Shown: positions 27,287-36,219, counted from the first letter of the stretch. The stretch: DNA of 64,000 nucleotides from Halomonas huangheensis (GCF_001431725.1 NZ_CP013106.1:2976001-3040000), one strand, 5' to 3'. The notes: a model not told the origin generated them from the letters alone. Program-made: numbers and translations.

Positions 27287-27328
27287 TTCTTCCCTCTGTC
27301 TTCTTCCCTCTGTCCTCTTCTCTCTGTC
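27287..27328. repeat. 14-bp polypyrimidine tandem repeat, three copies
   Basis: TTCTTCCCTCTGTC is present at 27287-27300 and 27301-27314, with a variant at 27315-27328 and a fading fourth copy. The strand is almost purely pyrimidine over about 60 bases, a sequence type able to form triplex DNA. Confidence 0.9.
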
Positions 27329-27426
27329 TTCCCCCTGCCCTTCGGCTAGCGAAGCCTGGTATATTGGTCAGCATCAGTCTCGCGGTCAGCCATCCACGGG
27401 CCGCCTCGATCATCGGGAGGAAATCC

Positions 27427-28176
27427 ATGTCATCAATACTGTCCGGCGTCATTGTGATTACCGGCGGTTCACGCGGAATCGGGCGCTCCACGGCCCTTGC
27501 CTGTGTGCGTGCCGGTGCTCGCGTGGTATTCAGCTATCAAGGCAATGAGCAGGCGGCACAAAGCACCCTGGACGCCTGTCGGGCGATAGCCGGTAATGAC
27601 TGCGTGCTCGCCCAGCGTGGCGATGTACGCAATGAGGATGACGTCATCGCACTCTTTGAATTCGCCCGCGAGCAGTTCGGCGAGATCACTGGCGTGGTCA
27701 ATAACGCCGGTATCGTTGCCCCCTCCATGCCACTGGCGGAGATGGATGCCGAACGCCTGAGCCGGGTCACTGAAATCAATGTCCTTGGCGCCCTGCTGGT
27801 CGCTCGTCAGGCCGCTAGAGACCTCGCCGACAACGGCTCACTGGTTAATGTTGGCTCGATGGCCGCCAAGCTTGGCTCTCCCAATGAATACGTCGACTAC
27901 GCTGCCAGCAAGGGCGCGTTGGATAGCCTGACGGTGGGTCTGTCGAAGGAACTGGGCCCCAGAGGCATTCGTGTCAACTGTGTCCGCCCAGGCCTGATCG
28001 CTACTGACATTCATGCCAGCGGCGGTCGCCCCGAGCGTGTCGCCGAATTGGGCCCTCTATGCCCCCTCGGGCGTCCCGGAGAAGCCGAGGAAGTCGCCAA
28101 TGCGATCCTGTGGTTGCTGTCGGATGCGGCTTCGTACACGACTGGAAGCCTGATCGATGTGGCCGGTGGGCGATAG
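27427..28176 (+). CDS. SDR family NAD(P)-dependent oxidoreductase
   Basis: A classical short-chain dehydrogenase of 249 residues. Cofactor motif TGGSRGIG (about 12-19), structural NNAG, active-site serine region NVGSMAA, and catalytic YAASK. It most resembles glucose/3-oxoacyl-type reductases such as YgfF, but the substrate is unknown. GGGAGG before 27427 decides the start although the frame runs through the repeat upstream. Its position before gluconokinase may hint at sugar-acid metabolism. Confidence 0.88.
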   Translation: MSSILSGVIVITGGSRGIGRSTALACVRAGARVVFSYQGNEQAAQSTLDACRAIAGNDCVLAQRGDVRNEDDVIALFEFAREQFGEITGVVNNAGIVAPSMPLAEMDAERLSRVTEINVLGALLVARQAARDLADNGSLVNVGSMAAKLGSPNEYVDYAASKGALDSLTVGLSKELGPRGIRVNCVRPGLIATDIHASGGRPERVAELGPLCPLGRPGEAEEVANAILWLLSDAASYTTGSLIDVAGGR

Positions 28177-28318
28177 CTGACGAGTCTTCATCTACGCAGT
28201 TCCGACACCAACACGGCAAGCAGCGTGTCAGAAGGGATGTACGTGGCGGTGATTGTGGCGGAGCGTGGAGGCTTTACAGATAATTCGGGTAGAGAGGCTG
28301 CGCATTCTTCGCGCATCA

Positions 28319-28337
28319 ATGGTAGAATATCTACCAT
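28319..28337. promoter_or_regulatory. perfect operator-like dyad before gluconokinase
   Basis: ATGGTAGA-ATA-TCTACCAT is a perfect 19-bp inverted repeat, 31 bases before the gluconokinase start. The GGT-N-ACC form fits FadR-subfamily GntR or LacI-type repressors. No matching copy was noticed elsewhere in the window. Confidence 0.6.
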
Positions 28338-28368
28338 AATATCGGAACAACTCTGCTCGGATATCTGC

Positions 28369-28902
28369 ATGAACAGCTCAGTTTCTCGGCCGCTTATTTC
28401 GCCATCGTCATGTTTCCTCGTCATGGGAGTTTCCGGATCGGGAAAATCCCATATTGGACGCCAACTTGCCAATGAGACTGGCGCTACTTTCATCGATGGC
28501 GATGACTATCATAGTTCACTCAGCATCGCCAAGATGTCACGCGGTGAGCCGCTGTCGGACAATGACCGAAAGGAGTGGCTGGAAACCCTCGCCGCGTTAT
28601 TCAGGGAACACCGCCAGAACGGGGAGCCCGTGATCATTGGCTGCTCCGCACTCAAGCGCCGTTACCGCGACATTCTTCGCCAGGGTGCTCCGGGCTTGCG
28701 TATTCTTTATCTACACGGTGAGCGAGATATTCTGCTCAAGCGACTGAACAGTCGCGGCGACCACTTCTTCAATGGCGAGCACATGCTCAACAGCCAGCTC
28801 GACACCCTGGAAATCCCCGGTGATGATGAAGCCATTCGCTGCAATATTGAGCAGATGCCGGCTGAGATAATTCAGCAGTTTCTCGCCAGAATTCAGCAGT
28901 AG
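28369..28902 (+). CDS. gntK: gluconokinase
   Basis: Phosphorylates D-gluconate to 6-phosphogluconate. 177 residues, the usual size for thermoresistant-type GntK. P-loop GVSGSGKS (residues 20-27), then FIDGDDYHS, GEPLSDNDRKEWL and CSALKRRYRDILR, all diagnostic. The frame is open upstream to 28225, but the family N-terminus and the operator position support 28369. The ribosome-binding site is weak. It is transcribed alone and converges on dgoK across a shared terminator. Confidence 0.93.
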   Translation: MNSSVSRPLISPSSCFLVMGVSGSGKSHIGRQLANETGATFIDGDDYHSSLSIAKMSRGEPLSDNDRKEWLETLAALFREHRQNGEPVIIGCSALKRRYRDILRQGAPGLRILYLHGERDILLKRLNSRGDHFFNGEHMLNSQLDTLEIPGDDEAIRCNIEQMPAEIIQQFLARIQQ

Positions 28903-29003
28903 CGCCAACATGGCACTACTGGAATAAATGGTCCTGAAGCGTACGACATCCATGCATCTTCAACGTCGATAATGCTAGAGAATTTCCACAATATCATTTC
29001 AAG

Positions 29004-29049
29004 AAAAAACGGCGCGCTCATTACTGAAAATTGAGTGCGCCGTTTTTTT
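29004..29049. terminator. bidirectional terminator between gntK and dgoK
   Basis: An A run, ACGGCGCgCTCA, an 11-base loop, TGAGtGCGCCGT and a T run. It has tracts on both sides, so it can stop transcription from either direction. Confidence 0.88.
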
Positions 29050-29072
29050 ATCGACCTACTTACTTACGTCCA

Positions 29073-29981
29073 TCAATTTGACTGATGACGTTCTGCCAGT
29101 GCCAGCAGGCCGGCAAGTGTCGCGGCATCGCTGTCGATTTCCTTGACTCGAAGCTGTTGTGCTTCCAGCGCCTGGCGATAGAGCGGATTGAGTCCACTGG
29201 AACCTACCAGCAAGACTTCATCACCATTGGCCAATAGCGCACCATGCTGGGCAAGAACTTCACTGCCGATCAGCACTCCGGACAGGAAGCTGCTTACCTC
29301 CTGTCCCTCAAGTCCCGCATACAGGTGACGACTGCGTGCTTCGAACAGCGCATGCAACACACCTGCCGGATGCCGAGACGCCGCCAACCCCTGGGCAAAC
29401 GCCCGTTCACTATGCGGGGTATCACCACGCCCAGGCTCGCCCGGCAGTGTATGAAAGCGCACCGCATGGAACAGCTCACCGGTCATGGCAGTGCTGAAAT
29501 CCACCAATTTGCCCTGTTTCAGTTGTGCCCACTTGCTGTGAGTACCTGGCAGGCAACATATCGCACTGTCACGCGCAGCCAGCGCCAGAGCACCGAAGGC
29601 CTGGATTTCTTCGCCACGCATCACATCGACGTGATCATCACGCACTACCTTGAGTCCCGGCACAATCCAGGCATTATCGAGACCTGGCGCCGCCACCACA
29701 TTGGCTGCCAGGTCCTCGGCGCCAGCCGGAACATCCAGTTGCGGCGCTTCACTCCAGCCACGAGCCGAACCAACCATCCCCGACAGATAGACCGGCACCT
29801 GACCACCCTCGCGCCAGCGACCTACCTGAGCCTCACAGTAATGAGGGAACTCCTCGGTAGTCAGTGAACGCAAGCCCGCATCGGAGCGCACACTATCCAG
29901 ACACTCCCCGCTGTGTCGATCAACGAGAAAGGCGCGGAAATTGCTGGTGCCCCAGTCAATTGCGATCAACCTCCCGCTCAT
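29073..29981 (-). CDS. dgoK: 2-dehydro-3-deoxygalactonokinase
   Basis: Phosphorylates 2-keto-3-deoxy-galactonate at C6 in the DeLey-Doudoroff branch of galactonate catabolism. 302 residues with the N-terminal phosphate-binding motif IAIDWGTSNFRAFLVD, then MVGSARGW, FSTAMTGELF and LLVGSSGLNPLY. The ATG at 29981 overlaps the dgoA stop by four bases (ATGA), which decides the start. Last gene of the operon. Confidence 0.93.
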   Translation of the reverse strand: MSGRLIAIDWGTSNFRAFLVDRHSGECLDSVRSDAGLRSLTTEEFPHYCEAQVGRWREGGQVPVYLSGMVGSARGWSEAPQLDVPAGAEDLAANVVAAPGLDNAWIVPGLKVVRDDHVDVMRGEEIQAFGALALAARDSAICCLPGTHSKWAQLKQGKLVDFSTAMTGELFHAVRFHTLPGEPGRGDTPHSERAFAQGLAASRHPAGVLHALFEARSRHLYAGLEGQEVSSFLSGVLIGSEVLAQHGALLANGDEVLLVGSSGLNPLYRQALEAQQLRVKEIDSDAATLAGLLALAERHQSN

Positions 29982-30631
29982 GCACCCTCTCCTGACAGGC
30001 GTTGCCATTCAGCCACCAGCTCAGATGCAATGACACCGACCTCAGCTGCTGAACGTCCAGGCTTGTACAGGTTGCTACCGAAGCCAAACCCACCAATACC
30101 TACCGCATACCACTCAGCCATATTGCCAAGCTCGATTCCTCCGACAGCCAGCACAGGCAGACCTGTCGGTAGAATGGCCTTGATATCCTTGAAGTAACCC
30201 GTGCCCATGCGTGCCGCCGGGAACAGCTTGAGCGCGGTGGCACCGGCCTTCGCTGCCGCCAGCGCTTCGGTCGGCGTCATGCAACCAATCATCGGTGCAA
30301 GGCCGCGCTGTGCGCCTAGCGAAACCAGCTCCGGCTGAGTGTTGGGTGTAATCATCAACGGCGCACCCAGTTCGGCGAGACGTGCCGTATCACTCTCTTC
30401 CAACACTGTTCCGGCGCCAATAAGCACATTGCTCGGACAGTGGGTCACGGCTCGCTCGATGCTCTGCCAGGGCTCGGGAGAGTTGAGCGGGATCTCGATC
30501 AAGCGAAAGCCCGCCTCGATGAGAGCGTCACAAACCTCAACAATCTCATCGGGAGTAATACCACGCAGGATCGCCACCAACGGCAGCTCGGCCATCGCAG
30601 CGTTCAACACCTGGCGTTGTGTGTCATTCAT
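29978..30631 (-). CDS. dgoA: 2-dehydro-3-deoxy-6-phosphogalactonate aldolase
   Basis: Splits KDPGal into pyruvate and glyceraldehyde-3-phosphate. 217 residues. Schiff-base lysine in ALKLFPA (Lys135) and catalytic Glu46 in FRLIEIPLNSP. The IPLNSP form, rather than the VTLRT form of Eda, favours DgoA. Coupled to dgoK by a four-base overlap. The 113-base gap upstream to dctM has no clear terminator, so it is probably read from the TRAP operon. Confidence 0.93.
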   Translation of the reverse strand: MNDTQRQVLNAAMAELPLVAILRGITPDEIVEVCDALIEAGFRLIEIPLNSPEPWQSIERAVTHCPSNVLIGAGTVLEESDTARLAELGAPLMITPNTQPELVSLGAQRGLAPMIGCMTPTEALAAAKAGATALKLFPAARMGTGYFKDIKAILPTGLPVLAVGGIELGNMAEWYAVGIGGFGFGSNLYKPGRSAAEVGVIASELVAEWQRLSGEGA

Positions 30632-30744
30632 GGAAATCCTCCTGTAAGAGGGCCAGTCTACCAGCTCGGGAGGTCATCCAAGTCCTCGATGACGCATTCC
30701 CTTACCGCTAGACCAGCCCTGTTTTTACTGCGTCAAACCAACTC

Positions 30745-32046
30745 TCAGACCAGCCACATGGCCATGTTGGGCCAGACCAGCAGTGCGGCCAGCACACAGA
30801 GCTGCAGGGCAATGAACGGCAGCAGCGAGACGAAGATGTCCTTGAGGCTGACTTCCGGTGGCGCCACCCCCTTGAGATAGAAGGCCGCCGGGCCGAACGG
30901 CGGTGACAGGAACGACACCTGCATGTTGACCGCGAACAGGATGCCGAACCAGATCGGGCTGTAACCGAGCTGGGTGATGATCGGCACGAAGATCGGCAGG
31001 GTCAGCATCGCCACCCCGATCCAGTCGAGGAACATACCCAGCACCAGCAGGATCGCCATCATCACCAGGATGATCACGATCGGCGCCACATCCAGCCCCA
31101 TGATCATGCCGGAGATGAAACGGTTGCCGCCCATCAGGTTATAGACCCCGACCAGTGCTGCGGCACCGATACCGATCCAGATGATCATGCCGCAGGTCAC
31201 CAGCGTCTGGGACAGGCTCTCGTGCATCATGCGGAAGGTATATTCGCCACGCAGGATCACCGCCAGCAGCACCCCGAATACGCCCATCGCCGCGGCTTCA
31301 GTGACCGAGGCCACGCCACCGTAGATCGAGCCGAGCACCATTCCGGCAATCAGACCGGGAACGATGATCGCCTTGAGCGCCTCGAAGCGGTTGGAGAAGC
31401 CCTCGGTGCGGTCGGCCTCGCTCATCGGCGGGCCCATCGAGGGATCGCGCAGACAGCGCACCAGCACATAGCCGATGTAGGACAGCATCAGGATCACCGC
31501 CGGGGTGATGGCCGCCGTGAACAGGTCGGCAATCGAGACGCTGGCGATCAGGCCATAGATGATCAGCACGATCGACGGCGGCATCATGGTGCCCAATGCG
31601 CCGCCGGCACAGACCACCCCGATCGACAGGTGCTTGTCATAGCCCAGCCGCAGCATCTGCGGTAGCGCCAGAATCCCCAGCAGCACGATCTCGCCACCGA
31701 TGATGCCGGACAGCGCGGCGAGGAAGAACGCCACCACGATGGTCTGCACTGCGACGCCACCGGGCAGACGGCCGGCAAACACACGCATGGCATTGAACAG
31801 GTCTTTCGCGATCCCCGATCGGTCCAGCAACGAGGCCATCAACACGAACATCGGCACCGCCACCAACGAGTACTCGGTGACGAAACCATAGACCCGGCTG
31901 GTGACCAGCGGCAGCGCGTTGCCGCCAAACCAGCCGAAGGTGAAGACCAGCGCCACCAGGCCGGTGATGAAGGCCAGCGGCAATCCCGTGATCAGCAGGG
32001 CGAAGATCAGCCCGACCAGCAGCATGGTTCCTTCTGCAATCCCCAT
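30745..32046 (-). CDS. TRAP transporter large permease (DctM-type)
   Basis: A 433-residue membrane protein with about 12-13 hydrophobic segments, carrying out sodium-driven substrate translocation in TRAP systems. Typical blocks: GLPLAFITGLVALVF, ALSGIIGGEIVLLGILALPQM, GTMMPPSIVLIIYG and SPPFGPAAFYLKGVAPP. The ATG at 32046 shares one base with the dctQ stop (TGATG). A GTG one codon earlier is the alternative. Base composition is GC-richer than the flanking genes. Confidence 0.94.
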   Translation of the reverse strand: MGIAEGTMLLVGLIFALLITGLPLAFITGLVALVFTFGWFGGNALPLVTSRVYGFVTEYSLVAVPMFVLMASLLDRSGIAKDLFNAMRVFAGRLPGGVAVQTIVVAFFLAALSGIIGGEIVLLGILALPQMLRLGYDKHLSIGVVCAGGALGTMMPPSIVLIIYGLIASVSIADLFTAAITPAVILMLSYIGYVLVRCLRDPSMGPPMSEADRTEGFSNRFEALKAIIVPGLIAGMVLGSIYGGVASVTEAAAMGVFGVLLAVILRGEYTFRMMHESLSQTLVTCGMIIWIGIGAAALVGVYNLMGGNRFISGMIMGLDVAPIVIILVMMAILLVLGMFLDWIGVAMLTLPIFVPIITQLGYSPIWFGILFAVNMQVSFLSPPFGPAAFYLKGVAPPEVSLKDIFVSLLPFIALQLCVLAALLVWPNMAMWLV

Positions 32047-32669
32047 CACACGGCTCCTTCATCATCAGGCAGCGGAGCAGGCTTGCCCTTGAGCGACTGA
32101 TACAGATGAATCAACGACTGAATGCACATGATCGCCAGCGCCAACAGGATCATGCCCTTGATCAACGCCGGAAACGGTGGATTCCAGGAGGTACCGGAGC
32201 GCTCCAGCTGCCAGTCACCCATCGGGTTGTGTGAGGCGCCCCAGAACATCACATAAGCGGCGTAGGTCATGCCCAGGCAGAAACCGAAGGTGACCAGGTC
32301 ATTGAAACGGTCCAGCCACAGGCGAAAACGTGGGCCGACCGTGTCATACAGCACTCGCACGCGAATATGGCGATTGCTGGCGAGTGCCACGGGTCCACCG
32401 AGACAGAAACTGACCGCCACCAACATGACCACACTCTCGTGGACCCAGGAGGTGGGCGAATTGAAGCCATAACGCATGATGACTTCGTAGACACTGATCG
32501 CCATGGCCACACACACCAGCCAGGCCGCGGTCTGGCCGGCCTTGACCACCAGTCGGTCGAAACCGCTGCGCACCAGGTCGGGGGCCTTGCTCGGCGTTTT
32601 ATCGTCGCCGGGTGGAGTGCCTCCACCGGCTGGCGAGCCTGTGTGCGGCTCACGAGTCGAATCACTCAT
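32046..32669 (-). CDS. TRAP transporter small permease (DctQ-type)
   Basis: A 207-residue protein with four membrane helices in the DctQ pattern, one of them in MRYGFNSPTSWVHESVVMLV. The N-terminal 35 residues are polar and Pro/Gly-rich, an extension beyond the core family. It pairs with DctM and receives substrate from the DctP protein encoded 125 bases upstream. Confidence 0.9.
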   Translation of the reverse strand: MSDSTREPHTGSPAGGGTPPGDDKTPSKAPDLVRSGFDRLVVKAGQTAAWLVCVAMAISVYEVIMRYGFNSPTSWVHESVVMLVAVSFCLGGPVALASNRHIRVRVLYDTVGPRFRLWLDRFNDLVTFGFCLGMTYAAYVMFWGASHNPMGDWQLERSGTSWNPPFPALIKGMILLALAIMCIQSLIHLYQSLKGKPAPLPDDEGAV

Positions 32670-32794
32670 GAGACATCCTCAATACTTGCGTGGGAATGAA
32701 GGCGCATGGGCGACTGTCCGCTGCCCATGCATCCTGTGGAAACTGCAGAGAGCGATGCCGAAGCACCGCCCTCAGCCCCTGATCTCGCCAGGGT

Positions 32795-33814
32795 TTACAG
32801 CAGATTGTGATTTTCCAGATAGGCCACCACAGAGTCATAGAACTCTTGTGTGATCTCGTTGCGTCCAGCCCACTCTTCCCACTCCTGCTTGGCGATATTG
32901 CGGAAGGCTACGCGCTCTTCAGCGGGCAGATCGATGATCTCGATATCCGGATCCTGCCTGGCTTCACGCACGGCTTCCATATCGCGAGTCTTCAGCTCAG
33001 CAACCATCTCGTAGGCCAGCGCATCAACCGACGTCTCGAGAATCGCCTTCAGATCATCGGATAGGCCATCCCAGATCTCCTTGTTGAGCGATACGGAGAC
33101 CATCGGCAGTGAGTGGAAGCCAGGGTACATCGGATAAGGAGCAAAATCGTGCAGCCCCTGAGACTGATTGGTGGCAAATACCGTGTAATCCGCGGCGTCG
33201 ATAACGCCCTTCTCGAGCCCGGTATAGACTTCGGAACCCGGCAGGTTGACCGGCGTGGCGCCCGCTGCCTCGAAGATGTTGTAGACCATGCCTTCAGGGG
33301 CACGGATCTTGAGGCCCTTCATGTCGTCGATCGAACGCACCGGGCGCGATGACGGCAGCGATTCCAGGCCGGTTGCCGCAGCACCAATCAGGTGAACGCC
33401 ATAAGGTTCAACGAGCTTGTTGTAGAGCTCTTCACCGCCAGCGTTATTCATGTAATCGAGGAAATCGTACGGATCACTCCAGGCGCCAACCAGGTTGCCG
33501 ATCATGCCGAAGGCCGGATTCTGACCGGTGAAGTAACTGGGATCGGTCAAGTGGCCCTGGAGAATGCCACTCTGCACGGCCTGCAGGGTCTGGTTGGCTT
33601 GAACCACAGCATTGACCGGCAGGATTTCGATGGAAATTCTGCCCTGGGACATCTGTTCGACGTTTTCCGCCCAGGCCTTCTTCATCTCGAATTGCGGCTC
33701 ACCAGCCGTCTCGGAAGTCTGGAAGGTCCATTCATACTCGGCGGCATTGGCGGTGGTAGCCGTTGCCGCAAGAATGGCGGCGCTGAGAACTGTAAGCTTG
33801 GTGCGTGCCTTCAT
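32795..33814 (-). CDS. TRAP transporter periplasmic binding protein (DctP-type)
   Basis: A 339-residue TRAP binding protein. A signal peptide (about 1-24, ending ANA) precedes AEYEWTFQTSETAGEPQF. The family helix and ligand-arginine region reads MKGLKIRAPEGMVYNIFEAAGATPVNLPGSEVYTGLEKG, and the downstream core YTVFATNQSQGLHDFAPY is also typical. The frame is open upstream into the regulator gene, but AAGGATG and the signal peptide fix 33814. With dgoA and dgoK downstream the likely cargo is galactonate or a related sugar acid (inference). Confidence 0.93.
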   Translation of the reverse strand: MKARTKLTVLSAAILAATATTANAAEYEWTFQTSETAGEPQFEMKKAWAENVEQMSQGRISIEILPVNAVVQANQTLQAVQSGILQGHLTDPSYFTGQNPAFGMIGNLVGAWSDPYDFLDYMNNAGGEELYNKLVEPYGVHLIGAAATGLESLPSSRPVRSIDDMKGLKIRAPEGMVYNIFEAAGATPVNLPGSEVYTGLEKGVIDAADYTVFATNQSQGLHDFAPYPMYPGFHSLPMVSVSLNKEIWDGLSDDLKAILETSVDALAYEMVAELKTRDMEAVREARQDPDIEIIDLPAEERVAFRNIAKQEWEEWAGRNEITQEFYDSVVAYLENHNLL

Positions 33815-33821
33815 GGATCGG

Positions 33822-34634
33822 TCATCCTTCTTGTGTTTGCGAGGAGTCGTTGTGAGGAAGTGTCGTGCTGGAGTCGAAGTTCGTCTCGATATTGGGCAAT
33901 TGCCGCGACAGACCTTCGAGACCCAGGTCCTGCCCGGTACGTTCGAGCACCGCAAGTGCTGCCTGTGCGGCCTCTGCGGGCTGACGCAGACGAATCGCCT
34001 CCATCACACGACGGTGACGATCCATACTGTCCTGCAACCGGTCCGCACTCTGATTGGATCGTTCCACCAACAGCGCAATCGCCGGTTTGAGTACATGGCT
34101 GATCTGCGCCCAGACCAGGTTATGCGAGGCATTGAAGATCGCCTCGTGAAATTCCACGTCATACTGATCGTGGGTCTTACCCTCGAAGCGTAGATCATCG
34201 TGCTCGAGCGCTCTGATCATCCCCTGCCAGGCGGTCTCGATAGCGAGCAGATCCACAGCGGTGGCATTCTCCGCCGCCAGCCGCGCGACAAAGGGTTCAA
34301 CCGCGACCCGAAAGGCGAATATCTCACGCTGGATCACCGGGTTCGGGTGGGCGAAGCGTGCCAGCCAATGACTCACCCGCGGATCAAGCAGATGCCACTT
34401 TTCGAGTGGCTGGACCCGTGACCCCTGCCCCGAGATACGAATGATCATGCCCGCTGCCACCAGCACCTGTAGCGCGCTGCGCACAGTAGAGCGACTGACT
34501 GCAAACGCTTCACAGAGGTCGATCTCCCGCGGCAGGAATTCTCCCGGCGCATGCTCACCGGCAAAGATGGCCTCAGCGAGAGCGTCGGCGATATCCGGCC
34601 GAGAGCGAGATTGTGAGTTCGTTGTTCGTGGCAT
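33822..34634 (-). CDS. GntR/FadR-family transcriptional regulator
   Basis: A 270-residue regulator. The winged helix (about 10-75) contains FLPREIDLCEAFAVSRSTVRSALQVL, and the C-terminal all-helical FCD ligand domain contains FHEAIFNASHN and DRHRRVMEAI. The overall form matches DgoR-like repressors of galactonate operons. It is the first gene, seven bases before the TRAP binding protein, so it would control its own operon. Operator-like palindromes lie 100-135 bases upstream. Confidence 0.9.
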   Translation of the reverse strand: MPRTTNSQSRSRPDIADALAEAIFAGEHAPGEFLPREIDLCEAFAVSRSTVRSALQVLVAAGMIIRISGQGSRVQPLEKWHLLDPRVSHWLARFAHPNPVIQREIFAFRVAVEPFVARLAAENATAVDLLAIETAWQGMIRALEHDDLRFEGKTHDQYDVEFHEAIFNASHNLVWAQISHVLKPAIALLVERSNQSADRLQDSMDRHRRVMEAIRLRQPAEAAQAALAVLERTGQDLGLEGLSRQLPNIETNFDSSTTLPHNDSSQTQEG

Positions 34635-34697
34635 TCGGTATCCGTCCGGACTCTATTATTGACGACCGACGAGGTGCTGAGGCGCTCTACTTCGCGT

Positions 34698-34729
34698 CAT
34701 CGTCAAACACATTCATCATCAAACACATT
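34698..34729. repeat. 16-bp tandem repeat, two copies
   Basis: CATCGTCAAACACATT (34698-34713) is followed directly by CATCATCAAACACATT, differing at one base. It lies in the leader of the GntR operon, between the operators and the start codon. Confidence 0.85.
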
Positions 34730-34737
34730 CATCGTCC

Positions 34738-34769
34738 TGTCCGACTTCATGACTATTATGTCGGACATA
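34738..34769 (-). promoter_or_regulatory. paired GntR-type operators over the dgo/TRAP promoter
   Basis: TGTC-C-GAC (centre 34742) and the perfect TATGTC-G-GACATA (34757-34769, centre 34763) are 21 bp apart, two helical turns. The GTC-N-GAC form is typical of FadR-subfamily GntR sites. A minus-strand -10-like CATAAT (34755-34760) overlaps the second site, so binding should repress. Confidence 0.6.
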
Positions 34770-34908
34770 GAATCGGATAAATCCACACAGAATTCCTTTA
34801 GACTTTGGTCACCCCCACGTCCCATGCTGGATCTGATCGGGTCAGCCATCATCACCTGATATTCATCGCTGAATTCTGAATCGTGCTTTACAGCTGTTTT
34901 ATTTGTAA

Positions 34909-34920
34909 TAGACTGGTCTA
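34909..34920. promoter_or_regulatory. operator-like dyad upstream of curA-like gene
   Basis: TAGAC-TG-GTCTA, a short inverted repeat resembling TetR-family sites that govern oxidoreductases (the NemR box shares the TAGAC/GTCTA ends). It lies about 218 bases before the reductase gene. The remaining bases of 34635-35137 hold no supported gene. Confidence 0.45.
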
Positions 34921-35137
34921 GTAAAAATCGATCAGGCACATTTCCGTACAACGACGTACGCTGATGGCGCAGGTCATGACGTCACGGATTGCTTTGATGT
35001 CATGTTTGCTGTGATGTCATGGGTTGCTGTGACACCAATCGCCATCCGACGCCTACCGGCTCAATACGCTCGATGTCATCTGAGCGGCCATCAATCAACG
35101 GCCGTCATCAGCCAAAGAGAGGTTTCAGGAGACCATC

Positions 35138-36145
35138 ATGCAGTCGAACTACTACACCATTCGCCAATACCCTCAGGGCACTCCCGGTATAGAGCTATTT
35201 GAACGCCAACAGCAGGTATTACCTGAGCTGAAGGACGGTGAAGTACGTATTCGCAATAGCTGGCTTTCGGTTGATCCCTACATGCGTGGGCGCATGAGTG
35301 GCGTGAAAACCTATGTCGATCCTTTCACTCTCAACGAGCCGCTCGAAGGTGCTGCCGTCGGTCACGTTATCGAATCACTCGATTCACGCTTCCAGCCAGG
35401 GGACAAGGTCTCGCATATGGCAGGCTGGCGCGATGTCGCTCAACTGCCCGCGGATGCCGTAACGCCACTGCCCGATATCGCCGTTCCCGAACAGGCTTGG
35501 CTGGGTGTGCTGGGCATGCCCGGTATGACCGCATGGACAGGCCTCAATGCCATCGCCAACATGCGTGACGGCGATAATGTGCTGGTCAGTGCGGCCAGTG
35601 GTGCTGTCGGCTCTCTCGCCGTACAACTGGCCAAGGCCAGCGGCGGCACTGTTGTCGGTCTCGCAGGGTCCCAGGCCAAACGTGACTGGCTGGAATCACA
35701 GGGCATCAAGGCCGTGGACTATCGCAACAAGACAGCTGAGCAGTTGACTGAGGATCTTCGCTCCGCCTGTCCTGACGGATTCGATATCTATTACGAGAAC
35801 GTAGGAGGCGTGTGCCTGGAAGCGGCACTGAATTGCCTCAAGGTGGGAGCTCGTATCGCGGTCTGCGGCATGATCTCACGCTACAACGACACCGAATCGG
35901 TCGCGGGCCCATCCAACCTGGCGATGATCCTGATCCGCCGTGCCCGCATGCAAGGCTTCATCATCTTCGACCACTGGGATGAATATCCACAGTTCGTGGC
36001 CGAAATCGGTCCCCGAGTCGCCGCTGGTGAAATCAGTTATACCGAGACGGTTAGACACGGCCTCGATGCCACCCCGCGTGCCTTCCTGGAGCTTTTCGAA
36101 GGCGCCAATCAGGGCAAGATGCTGGTCCAGTTGGAGAACGGCTGA
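35138..36145 (+). CDS. NADPH-dependent medium-chain reductase, CurA-like
   Basis: A 335-residue zinc-independent MDR-family enzyme of the CurA/leukotriene B4 12-hydroxydehydrogenase group. Typical blocks: LSVDPYMRGRM, MPGMTAWTGL, VLVSAASGAVGSLAVQLAK (nucleotide-binding), YYENVGGVCLEAAL and the C-terminal FEGANQGKMLVQL. Such enzymes reduce alkenal double bonds and take part in detoxification. TCAGGAG precedes the ATG. Expression could be set by the TetR-like dyad upstream. Confidence 0.93.
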   Translation: MQSNYYTIRQYPQGTPGIELFERQQQVLPELKDGEVRIRNSWLSVDPYMRGRMSGVKTYVDPFTLNEPLEGAAVGHVIESLDSRFQPGDKVSHMAGWRDVAQLPADAVTPLPDIAVPEQAWLGVLGMPGMTAWTGLNAIANMRDGDNVLVSAASGAVGSLAVQLAKASGGTVVGLAGSQAKRDWLESQGIKAVDYRNKTAEQLTEDLRSACPDGFDIYYENVGGVCLEAALNCLKVGARIAVCGMISRYNDTESVAGPSNLAMILIRRARMQGFIIFDHWDEYPQFVAEIGPRVAAGEISYTETVRHGLDATPRAFLELFEGANQGKMLVQLENG

Positions 36146-36183
36146 TCGCCTCTGGCGATACTTATCAATGCCGGCGCCAGGCA

Positions 36184-36219
36184 ACCAGCCCTGTCTCATG
36201 TATGCGAGACAGGGCTGGT
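36184..36219 (+). terminator. hairpin after the CurA-like gene
   Basis: A perfect 14-bp stem ACCAGCCCTGTCTC/GAGACAGGGCTGGT with loop ATGTATGC. Followed by CTCTGTG rather than a T run. Confidence 0.7.
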
